From: Candidatus Gastranaerophilales bacterium
GTDB lineage: Bacteria; Cyanobacteriota; Vampirovibrionia; Gastranaerophilales; Gastranaerophilaceae
Direction: 5' to 3'
NCBI GenBank assembly: GCA_944323875.1
Contig: CALUUH010000007.1
Location: 24,210-88,209, forward strand
Length of the DNA: 64,000 bases
Under the pieces are notes generated by a model, which saw nothing but the letters and a program-made list of their open reading frames with translations, did no database searches and was not told the DNA's origin. Positions 7,671 through 17,844 of this stretch are shown in pieces. Within the stretch, counting starts at the first letter, position 1. Every line of letters begins with the position of its first letter. Position numbers and translations under genes: made by a program.

Positions 7671-7937
7671 ATGACAGGTAGTGTGAATACTGATTTTAAT
7701 AACCCGAAATTCAATGTAGGTTTACTTGTTCCGCCGGATAAAGTTAACCGCTTTGTTATGTATTCAGACAAAGAGGCAAACTCTAACATTAAAGTTGCCA
7801 GCCAGGATGTTTTTGTAAAATCTAAAAAGCCGCGTTTTGAGGACAGGTTTAAAACGCCAAAATCTGTTTTCTATTCAATCGGAGCCGCTGTATTAACTGT
7901 CGGTGCGCTTGTGCTTCGCAAGTCGTTCAAAAAATAG
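7671..7937 (+). CDS. Small hypothetical protein with C-terminal membrane segment
   Basis: The 88-residue protein is polar through most of its length and has one predicted transmembrane helix near the C-terminus (SVFYSIGAAVLTVGALVL, about 65-82) followed by basic RKSFKK. That suggests a tail-anchored protein with its bulk in the cytosol. I do not recognise the family. There is no Shine-Dalgarno site; a TAAGAT directly abuts the ATG and TAAAAT lies at 7649-7654, so the mRNA may be leaderless or short-leadered. It stands alone, divergent from perR. It is probably real, given its length and sensible composition. Confidence 0.6.
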   Translation: MTGSVNTDFNNPKFNVGLLVPPDKVNRFVMYSDKEANSNIKVASQDVFVKSKKPRFEDRFKTPKSVFYSIGAAVLTVGALVLRKSFKK

Positions 7938-8013
7938 TCAGCCGCGCTACTTTGCAACAGTAAAAATTTATAGTATGATGATATTATGCAATTAATTAAA
8001 GAGAGGGGATAAA

Positions 8014-10605
8014 ATGAAGAAAATACTTAGCCTTTTTGTTGTTTTGGTAATGGGTACAATTGCACTGGCTGCAGATTTTCAGGTGTACAAGCTTGATAAC
8101 GGCCAGAATGTCATAATTCAGCCGGTAAAGAATAATCCGATTGTGACTATTGATACCTGGATTAAAACAGGGTCTATAAATGAAAACAACAAAAATAACG
8201 GAGTATCACACTTTTTGGAGCATTTATTCTTCAAGGGTACGACTAACCATGCACCGGGGGAATTTGATAAGATACTAGAAACTAAAGGCGCAATTACAAA
8301 TGCCGCAACAAGTAAAGATTTTACGCACTACTATATAACAATTCCTTCCGAATATTTTAATCTCGCGCTTGAAATGCATGCTGATATGCTCTCTAACCCT
8401 CTGATCCCCGGCAAAGAACTTGAGCGGGAAAGAAAAGTCGTAATTGAAGAAATAGCAAAAGATTTGAATTCGCCAAACACACTCTGTTATGACAATCTGG
8501 TGGATATGCTCTATACAAATCACCCTTATAAAAGAAAAGTAATCGGTAAAAAAGAAATTATAGAAACCATCACGCGTGATGAAATTCTTTCTTACTACAA
8601 CGACTATTACAATCCGTCAAACATGGTTACAGTAATTGTCGGGGATGTTGATCCTGAAAATGCAATAAAAGAAGTTAAAGAAAACTTCAAATCAGAATAT
8701 AAAAAGCCGATAAAAAATACTTATCCTAAAGAAGAAATATTAACCCAGCAAAAGAGAAAAGTTGCATATTTTCCGTCAGAAACCGGCTATATGCTGATAG
8801 GTTTTCGCGGAACAAAAATTGATGCAAAAGATTCTTATGCTCTGGATGTGCTTTCTACCATTCTCGGTGAAGGCCGCTCCTCTGTATTCTATCAGGATAT
8901 AAAAGACAAAAGACAGCTTGCAAACAGTATTTCTGCAATAAACGCAGGATTTAAAGATGACGGTATTTTCTATGTTTCCGCAAACTTTGATCCTGATAAA
9001 TTAGAACGTCTGGAAAACGCAATTTTTGAGGACATAAAAACAATTCAAAAAGAGGGTGTTACTGGGGAACAATTAAATCTTGCAAAAAATATTATAGAGC
9101 GCGACACTTATTACAGCCGCGAAAGTATTTCCAACATTGCAGGCGAAATTGGATATACCTTTGTCACCACAGATGATATTAAACTTTATGAAAATTATCT
9201 TAATGACATAAAAAAAGTTACGGCAGCAGATGTCAAACAGGTAGCAAATAAATATCTCGGTGTTGAAAAAAGTGCGGTTTCTATTGTGCTTCCGCAAACC
9301 TGTCAGAAAGTTCAACAGACTAACTCAGAAGTTGAAATAGCAGCAGTCAGTCCCGCTAAACTTATCAGCGAAAATGCCACTACTCAAAAGTATCAACTTT
9401 CAAACAACGCAACTCTTTTATTAACGCCAAATGAAATAAACGATATCATTGCAATAAGTATTTATGCAAAAGGCGGCACTCTTATTGAAAAGAAACCGGG
9501 AATTGCGCAAATTACCTCATCAGTACTTTTGAAAGGAACAAAAAATTATTCCTCAATCGAACTTGCAAAAGTTCTGGAAGATAACGGAATAAAAATTCAA
9601 CCTTCCACAAAATCAGATGCCTTTATAATAAATGTTCTTACAACAAAAAATGAGTACGAAAAAACACTCAATCTGTTAAACGAAATTATTAATCTGGCAT
9701 CGCTGGATGACTATGAAATTGAAAAAGTTAAAAACAATACTATTCAGGCAATAAAACAAAGCAAAGATACACCTTTGAATGTTGCTGTAGACGGATACAA
9801 GAATTTGATATATGAGGGTTCACCGTATTCAATTTCCAACGACACACTGGAAAAATCTATTCCGACAATAACACGTTCTGATATTGCAGAATACTACCAT
9901 CAAATTTTTAATCCGCAAAATATGGTTATCTCAATTAACGGTAATGTTGATAAGGAAAAAACACTGAATGAATTTTCAAAACTATTACAGACAAAACAAG
10001 GTGAAAAATTTGAATATGACAACTACGCAAATTTAATACCTTATAACAAATCTGTAAAAACCGCTTGCAAACAGATAAAGGATTTGAAAACCGATTGGAT
10101 TTTGTTAGGCTGGCAGACTTCCGGAGTTACCAATTTGAAGGATTATGCAACGCTTGAAATAATCAATACAATTCTTGGTACAGGCATGGATTCCAGATTG
10201 TTCAAAAATCTGCGTGACAAAGAAGGTCTTGCATACCAGATAGGTTCAGAGTTTGGGCCGAATGTTTTACGCGGAGCCTTCATAACATTTATTGGAACAA
10301 ACCCTGAAAATCTTGAATGTGCAAAAGAAAAAATGCTTCAGGAAGTATTTAGATTTAAAACTGAATTTGTCAGCACAAAAGAACTGGAAGAAGCAAAAGA
10401 CAAACTAATCGGACATTATATAATTGCGCAGGAAACTAATCTTGATAAAGCCGCAACAATCGGCTGGTTCGAAGCATCCGGACGCGGTTATGAGTTTAAT
10501 GAACAGTATAAAAAGCTGATTAACAGCGTGACTGAATCCGATATTATTGAAGTTGCAAACAAATATTTTAATAACAACTATGTAATATCTGTAGTTAAAA
10601 ACTAA
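8014..10605 (+). CDS. M16-family zinc protease, secreted or periplasmic
   Basis: The 863-residue protein has a signal peptide (MKKILSLFVVLVMGTIALA) and two tandem M16 halves of about 420 residues each. The first half holds the inverted zinc motif HxxEH (HFLEHLFF near residue 66) and the distal Glu in the E..R..V.EEIA segment near 150. The second half starts near residue 450 and lacks HxxEH, as in other two-domain M16 enzymes where one half is catalytic and the other closes the chamber. Such pitrilysin-like enzymes degrade short peptides or process proteins in the periplasm. AGAGGGG precedes the ATG. It converges on the LysR gene. Confidence 0.92.
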   Translation: MKKILSLFVVLVMGTIALAADFQVYKLDNGQNVIIQPVKNNPIVTIDTWIKTGSINENNKNNGVSHFLEHLFFKGTTNHAPGEFDKILETKGAITNAATSKDFTHYYITIPSEYFNLALEMHADMLSNPLIPGKELERERKVVIEEIAKDLNSPNTLCYDNLVDMLYTNHPYKRKVIGKKEIIETITRDEILSYYNDYYNPSNMVTVIVGDVDPENAIKEVKENFKSEYKKPIKNTYPKEEILTQQKRKVAYFPSETGYMLIGFRGTKIDAKDSYALDVLSTILGEGRSSVFYQDIKDKRQLANSISAINAGFKDDGIFYVSANFDPDKLERLENAIFEDIKTIQKEGVTGEQLNLAKNIIERDTYYSRESISNIAGEIGYTFVTTDDIKLYENYLNDIKKVTAADVKQVANKYLGVEKSAVSIVLPQTCQKVQQTNSEVEIAAVSPAKLISENATTQKYQLSNNATLLLTPNEINDIIAISIYAKGGTLIEKKPGIAQITSSVLLKGTKNYSSIELAKVLEDNGIKIQPSTKSDAFIINVLTTKNEYEKTLNLLNEIINLASLDDYEIEKVKNNTIQAIKQSKDTPLNVAVDGYKNLIYEGSPYSISNDTLEKSIPTITRSDIAEYYHQIFNPQNMVISINGNVDKEKTLNEFSKLLQTKQGEKFEYDNYANLIPYNKSVKTACKQIKDLKTDWILLGWQTSGVTNLKDYATLEIINTILGTGMDSRLFKNLRDKEGLAYQIGSEFGPNVLRGAFITFIGTNPENLECAKEKMLQEVFRFKTEFVSTKELEEAKDKLIGHYIIAQETNLDKAATIGWFEASGRGYEFNEQYKKLINSVTESDIIEVANKYFNNNYVISVVKN

Positions 10606-10615
10606 TATAAATATT

Positions 10616-11506
10616 CTAGAGAAACCTTTTTTTCAAAGCTGTCAGGAATATTTTTGCAGCCGGAGAAAACACTTGATATTTTTTCCATGCAATGTCTAAA
10701 CCTGATTCGAGCTTTGGACTCAATGGTCTGAAACATAGACTTGAAGTCTCTGATGTTTTAACTAATTTATCAAGCGTTATTGCGTATCCGAGTCCTGCTT
10801 CAACCATAATTGCGGCATTGTAGACTAGATTGTATGTCGCTGCAATGTAGAGTTCATCAAAGTGTTCGCCGAACCAGTTCAGAAATCCGCTGCTGGCCGA
10901 ATATTTTCTGGACATCTGGCGTGAACTTATCAAAGGAATTCCGGTCAGGTCATGAACTTCAATTTTATCTTTTTGGGCAAGCGGGCTGTCTTTTCGCATA
11001 ATAACGCCCCAGACATCTTTTTCCGGCATGGTAATATAGTCATATTTTGATAAATCTATCGGTTGAATTAAAAGTCCGAAATCAAGTATTCCTCTGTCGA
11101 GTTTTTCTGTTACGTCCTCTGCATTTCCGCTGTAGATGTGGAATTTGATATCAGGATACTTTGACTGAATATCTTTCATAACCCCGGCAATATATTTCAT
11201 GGAATCTGTTTCGCCGCAGCCGATATAAATATCTCCGCTGACTTTGTCTTTGAGTGATGAAAACTCAGCTTCGGTTTTTTCCACCATATCAATAATTTCT
11301 TCGGCACGCTTGCGCAAAATCATACCTTCAGGCGTCAGAGATATTTTGTATTTGCCGCGTATAAGGAGCTTTTGTCCGAGCTCTTTTTCCAGATCCTGCA
11401 GCTGCCTTGACAGAGTAGGCTGCGTAAGATGCAGATTGTTTGCTGCGGCTGTTATGCTTCCTTCTCTGGCCACTGTTACAAAATATTTTAATACCCGTAA
11501 TTCCAT
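10616..11506 (-). CDS. LysR-family transcriptional regulator
   Basis: The 296-residue protein has the LysR winged helix at the N-terminus (residues 1-60: TVAREGSITAAANNLHLTQPTLSRQLQDLE) and a periplasmic-binding-like effector domain (about 90-290). LysR proteins usually control a divergent neighbour; here that is the alpha/beta hydrolase at 11645-12526, across a 138 bp intergenic region. The effector cannot be read from sequence. The start has AGAGGA on the minus strand. The family is certain; the target is inferred from orientation. Confidence 0.92.
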   Translation of the reverse strand: MELRVLKYFVTVAREGSITAAANNLHLTQPTLSRQLQDLEKELGQKLLIRGKYKISLTPEGMILRKRAEEIIDMVEKTEAEFSSLKDKVSGDIYIGCGETDSMKYIAGVMKDIQSKYPDIKFHIYSGNAEDVTEKLDRGILDFGLLIQPIDLSKYDYITMPEKDVWGVIMRKDSPLAQKDKIEVHDLTGIPLISSRQMSRKYSASSGFLNWFGEHFDELYIAATYNLVYNAAIMVEAGLGYAITLDKLVKTSETSSLCFRPLSPKLESGLDIAWKKYQVFSPAAKIFLTALKKRFL

Positions 11507-11644
11507 TAATCCGTCCTCTAAAACAAATAATACAATTTTTAGCTATGCCTGTCAAGTATTTTTAATTATTTAATATAAGTATTTGCTATTTTTAAGAACA
11601 TGAGAAATAATATAAATATAAAAACAAAAAAGGAGGAATATAAA

Positions 11645-12526
11645 ATGGAAATAATAAGAGTAAATACCCCTCGCGGATTGGAATTAAAAGGAGCAATGTG
11701 GGGCGATAATACTATGGATACAGTTGTTGTGATGATGAGCGGGATTTGCAGCAATGTGTTCCAGAATGATCTTTTGACCGCTGCCGGTGATTTGCTTAGT
11801 GCAAATAATATTGCATTTATTGCAGGACAGGCAATGGATGCTTTTTCGTGCATTGCATATTCAGATTTTTCTACGGGCAAACAAAAATATACCGGTGTAG
11901 TTTTTGACGATTTCAGTCTTACGTATGAAGATGTTGAGGCTTATGTAAAATATGCAAAAGAATTAGGGTTTAAGAACATAATTCTTGCAGGACATTCTCT
12001 AGGTTCAAACAGGATAATAAATTATCTTGGAAATACCCCTGACGATTTTGTGGATTATTTTATTGTGAGTGCGCCGGTGGATCTCGGACACTGGTTTAAT
12101 GTTATGCCTAATGTAGATGAGTGTATTAAGCTTGCGGAAAAATTTGCAGCAGAAGGCAGGGGCAAAGATATTTTGCCATACCTCTTTGGTGGGTTTTCAC
12201 CTATGTCTGCAAACGCCGTGCTGAGCTTTTATAATGCGTTTAATCTTAAAAATTGTCCGGTTTTAAGTAATGACGGTGAGACTAATTCGTTGTTCAATAT
12301 AAAAATAAACGGTGCATTTGTTATAGGTGCGAAAGATAGTCTTACAAATGGCGATCCGAAAGGATTTATGGAAAAAATAAATGCCTGCTGTAAATATCCG
12401 GAATTGAACAAGGTAATTGTTGTTCCTGATGCATCACATATTTTTTACGGAAAGCATGAAGAATACGCAAGTGTTGTGCTTAAGTCTGTGGAAGATTTTG
12501 TTAGTGCAGCTGTTTGCGCTGAGTAA
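11645..12526 (+). CDS. Alpha/beta hydrolase
   Basis: The protein has 293 residues from ATG at 11645, preceded by AAGGAGGAA; an in-frame upstream ATG at 11600 lacks such a site. The nucleophile elbow is AGHSLGS (near residue 120), typical of serine esterases, lipases and acyltransferases of this fold. Candidate acid and base are the Asp in FVIGAKDSL (near 225) and the His in VPDASHIFYGKHEE (near 265). There is no signal peptide, so it is cytosolic. It is transcribed divergently from a LysR regulator that probably controls it. The substrate is unknown. Confidence 0.85.
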   Translation: MEIIRVNTPRGLELKGAMWGDNTMDTVVVMMSGICSNVFQNDLLTAAGDLLSANNIAFIAGQAMDAFSCIAYSDFSTGKQKYTGVVFDDFSLTYEDVEAYVKYAKELGFKNIILAGHSLGSNRIINYLGNTPDDFVDYFIVSAPVDLGHWFNVMPNVDECIKLAEKFAAEGRGKDILPYLFGGFSPMSANAVLSFYNAFNLKNCPVLSNDGETNSLFNIKINGAFVIGAKDSLTNGDPKGFMEKINACCKYPELNKVIVVPDASHIFYGKHEEYASVVLKSVEDFVSAAVCAE

Positions 12527-12630
12527 TATTTGTTGCCGCTAAATTTATTTGCCTTTTTACAAAAAATGTTGAATAATAAAGTTAAAAGGGAAAAAGGAAA
12601 TCCGGTATCGGATAATTAAGCAGGTAGAAT

Positions 12631-13530
12631 ATGCAGCGGAAGAATTTATGTTTATACTGTAACATAGCATTATTAATGACAGCACTTATCTCGGGGCTGT
12701 CATTTGTTGCACAAAAACTCGGAATGCATTATGTCGGGCCGTTTACATTCAACACATTGAGATGTTTTATCGGGTGTTTGAGTCTGCTGCCTGTCATGCT
12801 GTTGTTTGGAAGGCTTTTGCCGCATACAAGAAAATATTCTTCACGGCCGTTGATAAAAGGCGGTATACTGGCCGGCATTATTTTGTTTGTAGCTTTTTCC
12901 ATAAACCAGTACTGCATGATTTATGCAGATGCGGGCAAAGCCGGATTTATCACGTCATTATACATTCTTTTTGTCCCGATTATAGCTGTGTTTATGAAAC
13001 ATAAATTACAGAGAAACGTTAAAATCAGCATTGTGGTTGCACTTGTTGGACTTTATCTGTTATGCGCAAAAGGTACTATGCAATTTGCGATATGGGATGT
13101 GTTACTTTTGGTCAGCGCATTTTTTTTTGCGCTGCATATTATAACGGTAAGTTATTACTCTAAAAAAACAGATGCGGTCAAACTTTCGACCCTGCAATTC
13201 CTTGTCGCAGGTATATTATCAGCGCCGTTGATGTTTCTGATAGAGCAGCCTTCAATGAATATGATAGTTGCCGGTTGGAAACCTATTCTGTTTATCGGTG
13301 TAATTGTGACCGGTGTTGCTTATACTTTGCAGATATTCGGACATAAAGCAACAAAACCGGTATTAGCAACCTTACTTTTGAGCAGCGAGGCGGTTTTTGC
13401 AGTATTTGGCGGAGTTCTTTTGCTTGGCGAAACACTTAGTATAAGAGAAATAACAGGATGCCTTATAATGCTTAGTGCAATAGTCTTTTCGCAATTGCCG
13501 GACAGGCAGGTTATTAGAGAAGTCAGATAA
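12631..13530 (+). CDS. DMT-superfamily (EamA) transporter
   Basis: The 299-residue membrane protein has about 10 hydrophobic helices in two EamA repeats. The first begins near residue 10 (LLMTALISGLSFVAQKLGM), the second near 150 (IWDVLLLVSAFFFALHIITVS). Members of this drug/metabolite transporter group export amino acids, nucleobases or other small metabolites. The ending LLLSSEAVFAVFGGVLLLGETLS is the typical signature of the last repeat (E in the penultimate helix). It lies 100 bp after the hydrolase and 50 bp before hom. Export of threonine or homoserine would fit the neighbours, but that is only a guess. Confidence 0.88.
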   Translation: MQRKNLCLYCNIALLMTALISGLSFVAQKLGMHYVGPFTFNTLRCFIGCLSLLPVMLLFGRLLPHTRKYSSRPLIKGGILAGIILFVAFSINQYCMIYADAGKAGFITSLYILFVPIIAVFMKHKLQRNVKISIVVALVGLYLLCAKGTMQFAIWDVLLLVSAFFFALHIITVSYYSKKTDAVKLSTLQFLVAGILSAPLMFLIEQPSMNMIVAGWKPILFIGVIVTGVAYTLQIFGHKATKPVLATLLLSSEAVFAVFGGVLLLGETLSIREITGCLIMLSAIVFSQLPDRQVIREVR

Positions 13531-13579
13531 AAAACTGATTTTTGTTCGAAAACTTTCGTTTTTGTGTTAAGATTTTTAT

Positions 13580-14857
13580 ATGGAAAATAAAAAAATTAAA
13601 ATCGGACTAATCGGACTCGGCACAGTCGGCTCAGGTGTTTATAAAACTCTTGAAAATTTTGATAATGTAGAAGTTGCCAAAATTGCGGTAAGAAATTTGA
13701 ACAAACCGCGCAATATTGAAAATCTTGACACCTCAATAGTTACGGATAAACCTTATGAGGTTGTTAATGACCCGGATATTGATATTGTAGCGGAATTAAT
13801 CGGCGGAATAGAACCGGCCTTTGATTTGATTAAAACAGCGATAAAGAACGGTAAACACATTGTCACCGCAAACAAAGAACTACTTGCAAAACACGGTGAA
13901 GAATTATTTAACTTTGCCGAAAAACACAACAAAGTCGTGCTTTACGAAGCGGCAATTGCAGGCGGCATCCCGTTAATCATGCCGATAAAAACAATTCTTG
14001 CAGGCAACAAAATAAATAAAGTGGAAGCAATTCTGAACGGTACAACAAACTATATCCTTACAAAAATGGATGTTCAGGGAGCTTCTTATGAAGATGTATT
14101 GAAAGAGGCACAGGAATTGGGTTATGCGGAAGCTGACCCGACCGGTGATGTGGAAGGTTATGACGCTGCATATAAAATCACAACCCTTGCAACAATTACT
14201 TTTCGCAAACGGGTAAAACTGGAAAATGTTTACCGTGAAGGGATTACCAAAATCCGTGCGCAGGACATGGAAGCTGCAAACGATTTAGGTTACAAGATTA
14301 AACTCATAGCTTCTGCAAATATAGATGAACAGGGACGCGCTGACGTAAGAGTGCACCCTATGCTTGTGTCTAAAAAATCAACACTTGCGCATATAGATTA
14401 TGTAACAAATGCCGTAAGTCTTGAAGGGCATCCTGTCGGAAGCGTAACACTTTCTGGCCCTGGAGCAGGAGAATTCCCGACAGCAAGTTCTGTTGTGGGT
14501 GACATTCTTGCTATAGCAAATGAATTAGGCACAAGTGATTACATACTGCCGATGATGAGATGCCAGCACAATTCAACGGCTATTCCGGTTTCTATATCTG
14601 ATACGGTAAACAAATACTATATCTCTATCAACGCAAAAAATAATAAAGGCGTTATCGGTAAAATCGGAACAATTTGTGCTGATAACGGAATAAGCCTTGC
14701 AAGTATTGTTCAAAGAGGGGTTTCTGATGACAATACTGCCGATATAACAGTTATAACAGAACATGTTCTTGAAAAAGACATGCAAAAAGCAATAGCAGAA
14801 ATTGAACAAGACGAATATATTAACAAAGTAAACAGTCTTATTCGTGTACAAATATAA
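13580..14857 (+). CDS. hom: Homoserine dehydrogenase
   Basis: The 425-residue enzyme reduces aspartate semialdehyde to homoserine with NAD(P)H, the branch point to threonine and methionine. The Rossmann fold starts at once (IGLIGLGTVGSGVY, about residues 6-20), followed by the catalytic/dimer domain (VTANKELLAKHGEEL near 95; GYAEADPTGDVEGYDAAYK near 190) and a C-terminal ACT domain (about 345-425) for feedback binding of threonine. It is followed after 15 bases by thrC. A TAAGAT box ends only 6 bases before the ATG and there is no Shine-Dalgarno site, so a leaderless mRNA is likely. Confidence 0.96.
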   Translation: MENKKIKIGLIGLGTVGSGVYKTLENFDNVEVAKIAVRNLNKPRNIENLDTSIVTDKPYEVVNDPDIDIVAELIGGIEPAFDLIKTAIKNGKHIVTANKELLAKHGEELFNFAEKHNKVVLYEAAIAGGIPLIMPIKTILAGNKINKVEAILNGTTNYILTKMDVQGASYEDVLKEAQELGYAEADPTGDVEGYDAAYKITTLATITFRKRVKLENVYREGITKIRAQDMEAANDLGYKIKLIASANIDEQGRADVRVHPMLVSKKSTLAHIDYVTNAVSLEGHPVGSVTLSGPGAGEFPTASSVVGDILAIANELGTSDYILPMMRCQHNSTAIPVSISDTVNKYYISINAKNNKGVIGKIGTICADNGISLASIVQRGVSDDNTADITVITEHVLEKDMQKAIAEIEQDEYINKVNSLIRVQI

Positions 14858-14872
14858 GAAAAGAGGACAAAT

Positions 14873-15925
14873 ATGTACTACCAGGGTTTGATAAATACAT
14901 TCAGAGAATATCTGCCGGTAAGCGATAAAACACCGGTAATCACCTTAAACGAGGGCAATACTCCTTTAATTAAGGCCGACAATCTTGCTAAAAAAATAGG
15001 TTTGGAAGCAGAAATATATCTGAAATTTGAAGGGTCAAACCCGACAGGAAGTTTTAAAGACCGCGGCATGACAATGGCCGTTTCAAAAGCAAAAGAAGCC
15101 GGAGCAGAGGCAATCATTTGTGCTTCAACCGGAAACACAAGCGCATCAGCCGCAGCCTATGGCGCAAAGGCCGGCATGAGGACTTTTGTTCTTATTCCTG
15201 ACGGATACATTGCGCTCGGCAAACTTTCTCAAGCTATGATGTACGGAGCAGAAATTATTGCGATTAACGGTAATTTTGATGAAGCGCTTGAAATGGTAAG
15301 AAAAATCGCTGAAGAATACCCGATTACACTGGTTAACTCAGTAAACCCTTACAGAATTGAAGGTCAAAAAACCGGTGCCTTTGAAATTTGTAATGCGCTT
15401 GGACAAGCGCCGGATTACCATTTTATCCCTGTAGGTAACGCAGGAAACATAACAGCTTACTGGAAAGGTTATAAAGAATTTCATTCACTTGGCAAAATTC
15501 CTTCATTACCTAAAATGATGGGATTTGAAGCAGAAGGAGCCGCTGCAATTGTTCGCGGTGAAAGAATCTTGCATCCTGAAACGCTTGCAACTGCTATCAG
15601 AATAGGTAACCCTGCAAGCTGGAAGCAGGCAGAAGCCGCAAGAGATGAAAGCAACGGTATGATAAATTCCGTTACTGATGAAGAAATAGTAAATGCATAT
15701 AAACTCATTGCCTCATGTGAAGGTGTTCTCGCAGAACCTGCAAGTGCCGCTTCTGTTGCCGGATTAATCAAGGTGAAAGATACGATTAAAGAAGGTGCAA
15801 AAATCGTTTGTATCTTGACCGGAAACGGCCTCAAAGATCCTGACAATGCGATAAAATATTCAAATGCGGATGTTAAAAAGACATCAACAGATTTAACAGA
15901 AATATTAAAAGTGATGAATATATAA
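14873..15925 (+). CDS. thrC: Threonine synthase
   Basis: The 350-residue PLP enzyme converts O-phosphohomoserine to threonine. The PLP-binding lysine lies in [11 protein letters not shown] (near residue 60), a near-invariant motif of the family; the phosphate loop is [13 protein letters not shown] (near 180), and [10 protein letters not shown] near 83 binds the substrate. The short form without an N-terminal extension is typical of many bacteria and plants-type class I enzymes. A clear AAGAGGAC site lies between the hom stop and this ATG. With hom it forms a two-gene threonine operon ended by the hairpin at 15968-15992. Confidence 0.96.
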   Translation: MYYQGLINTFREYLPVSDKTPVITLNEGNTPLIKADNLAKKIGLEAEIYLKFEGSNPTGSFKDRGMTMAVSKAKEAGAEAIICASTGNTSASAAAYGAKAGMRTFVLIPDGYIALGKLSQAMMYGAEIIAINGNFDEALEMVRKIAEEYPITLVNSVNPYRIEGQKTGAFEICNALGQAPDYHFIPVGNAGNITAYWKGYKEFHSLGKIPSLPKMMGFEAEGAAAIVRGERILHPETLATAIRIGNPASWKQAEAARDESNGMINSVTDEEIVNAYKLIASCEGVLAEPASAASVAGLIKVKDTIKEGAKIVCILTGNGLKDPDNAIKYSNADVKKTSTDLTEILKVMNI

Positions 15926-15967
15926 TTTATTTTAATTATTAGTTTAATATATAGTTAAATCAATGGA

Positions 15968-15992
15968 AAAGCCCTCCTATACAGAGGGCTTT
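15968..15992. terminator. Bidirectional terminator between thrC and the PT-repeat gene
   Basis: A 9 bp stem, AAAGCCCTC / GAGGGCTTT, with a 7-nt loop. T-rich sequence follows on the plus side and A-rich sequence precedes it, so it can stop transcripts from both converging genes. Confidence 0.8.
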
Positions 15993-16017
15993 ATATTTTG
16001 TATTTCGGGTTTGCTTA

Positions 16018-17670
16018 TTATTGACATCCGTTTTCAAGGATATATTTTTCAAGGTCTGACTGACTTGTGAATTTCTGGCTGTCAACCAACTGTTCTTGTT
16101 CACCAGGTCTGGTTTCATATCTGTTGTATGTATATTCAGTTCCGGTTTGTTGTTCAGTCATTCTAGGATTAAACTTACCTGTATATGCTTTTTGCTTTTT
16201 ATCGTATATTTGAACTGTACCTTTAACTTCATTGTCACAGTCGAGTTTGTAAACTTTGTCACCTATTTTTATATTATCATACAGTTTCAATACTTTTGGC
16301 TGAACGTTATCACTGTATTTAACACCGTGGTAATCTTTGAGTTTGTGAACTACTGCAAGAACTTCTTTGTGGTCTGCTTTTTGAAGATTATATTTGTCTC
16401 TGGCAATGTCACTCCAGCATTCACCTTTTCTAGGTTTATATTCACAGTAGTCAAGATCCGGTTTTTCCTCCATAATTGGAGCGGTTGTAACTTCTTCTCT
16501 GCATTGTGTCTGCGGAGTTGGTGTTGGTGTCGGAGTTGGTGTCGGAGTCGGTGTTGGTGTCGGAGTTGGAGTTGGTGTTGGTGTCGGTGTTGGTGTTGGT
16601 GTTGGTGTCGGTGTTGGTGTTGGTTGAGACTGACCACCAATTATACCTGCAATTTGTTCACGTTGTGTATAATCACCTTCACCGTTGTCTTTGATTTTCT
16701 TCATTGTACCAAGACCTGCGATCAAACCTGCAACGCCGCCGCTTACTGCACCGGCTAAAGCACCGGTTTTAGCTGAGGATTTTCTTGTATCAATTTTACC
16801 TTCAAGGTCACAGTTTGAATCAACTGAGACATCAAAGTTTGGATCGTTTATGTTGACGTGCTTATGATTAATATCTTTCAGGTTGGTTACAGAACCGGTT
16901 GCATAACCGATACCTGCACCGATACCGGCGCCTGCTGCTGCACCGATACCTGTATAAGCAAGTACGTGTAATGCGCGTCTGCCTGCGGTACGGTCTTTTT
17001 CTTTGTCAAGACCTGCTGATTTTGCTGCTCGACCCATAATTTTACGAGTTGAATCATATTGTTCTGCTGCATCGTCCAATTCTGCAAGATCTGCCTGATG
17101 GTCTTCTGCAGCTATGTTTTTCATGAATTTTTTGTACTTATCACTTGAGAAATTACCGTCCTCATCATAAAATTCTTCTTTATGCGCTTCGACAAATGCT
17201 CGTGATTTTTTGCTTAACAGTTCATAATTATCTTTGTTTTCCTTGTCTGCAGCTCTTGCTTTTTTGTATTCATCTTTGTCAATAAATACCTTTCTGTTTT
17301 CAAATCTTAAAGCAGCCTGTTCTTCTTTCAGTGCCAATTTCGCAAGTTTTTTAGCTTCTTTTTCGCTTTTGCCCTGTGCCATAAATGCCTGTTGATACAG
17401 GTCTTTCATTGTTTCTTCAGCGCCTTTTCTTGTCTTTTTGTCACTGCTGTCTAAAAATTCTCTTGTTTGTTGAATTTCTTTTTGAACAGTCTGTTCAAAT
17501 GGATGTAGTTCCAAATCTGCTGATTTGGTCAAATTTGTTTTTGTTTCAGGTTTGCCGATCGGAACTTCTACATATTGAGTTTGACCGTCGACTACAACTT
17601 TTTTGTAAAGTTTTTCGTTTCCTTGTGTTGCTTGCAAGGCATTGTTGCCGTTAATTGCAAAGTCTGCCAT
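16018..17670 (-). CDS. Large hypothetical protein with Pro-Thr repeat linker, glycine-zipper segments and LysM-like tail
   Basis: The 550-residue protein is not recognised as a named family. In order: a charged, lysine/glutamate-rich helical region (about 30-230); a hydrophobic glycine-zipper pair (GIGAAAGAGIGAGIGYATGS near 235-255, and GALAGAVSGGVAGLIAGLG near 305-323) like those of membrane-inserting proteins; a linker of about 18 Pro-Thr repeats (near 350-385); then a cysteine-bearing C-terminal domain with a LysM-like stretch (GECWSDIARDKYN ... NIKIGDKVYKL, about 415-475). There is no classical signal peptide. It may sit at the envelope with its tail touching peptidoglycan. A long 5-prime spacer with an AAAGGGGAAA site precedes the start. 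Confidence 0.7.
   Translation of the reverse strand: MADFAINGNNALQATQGNEKLYKKVVVDGQTQYVEVPIGKPETKTNLTKSADLELHPFEQTVQKEIQQTREFLDSSDKKTRKGAEETMKDLYQQAFMAQGKSEKEAKKLAKLALKEEQAALRFENRKVFIDKDEYKKARAADKENKDNYELLSKKSRAFVEAHKEEFYDEDGNFSSDKYKKFMKNIAAEDHQADLAELDDAAEQYDSTRKIMGRAAKSAGLDKEKDRTAGRRALHVLAYTGIGAAAGAGIGAGIGYATGSVTNLKDINHKHVNINDPNFDVSVDSNCDLEGKIDTRKSSAKTGALAGAVSGGVAGLIAGLGTMKKIKDNGEGDYTQREQIAGIIGGQSQPTPTPTPTPTPTPTPTPTPTPTPTPTPTPTPTPTPTPQTQCREEVTTAPIMEEKPDLDYCEYKPRKGECWSDIARDKYNLQKADHKEVLAVVHKLKDYHGVKYSDNVQPKVLKLYDNIKIGDKVYKLDCDNEVKGTVQIYDKKQKAYTGKFNPRMTEQQTGTEYTYNRYETRPGEQEQLVDSQKFTSQSDLEKYILENGCQ
16512..16624. repeat. Hexanucleotide-type repeat encoding Pro-Thr
   Basis: About 18 tandem 6-bp units (GGTGTT with GGAGTT, GGTGTC and GGAGTC variants as read on the plus strand) encode the (PT)n linker of the minus-strand gene. 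Third-position variants are interspersed, so the array is not freshly expanded, but it can still change length by slippage in whole codons. Confidence 0.85.
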
Positions 17671-17844
17671 TTTTTTCCCCTTTCAATTTTCCTCGTGACT
17701 TTTTAGTAAAGTCCTTTATTATCCCCTATGCTTTTATAAAAAAATTTGGGCTTAAAAAATTGCCATGTTTGTAAAAAATTACCTTAACATTTGTTAATAA
17801 TTTGCCGTTAAAAGCCTGTCATTACAGAAATAGCCTTTTCGGCT

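Noticed and set aside
16096..16758. 220-codon plus-strand frame rich in Cys, Trp and Arg
   Set aside because: It is antisense to the PT-repeat gene; the Cys-Trp-Arg runs are simply the other strand of the Pro-Thr array.
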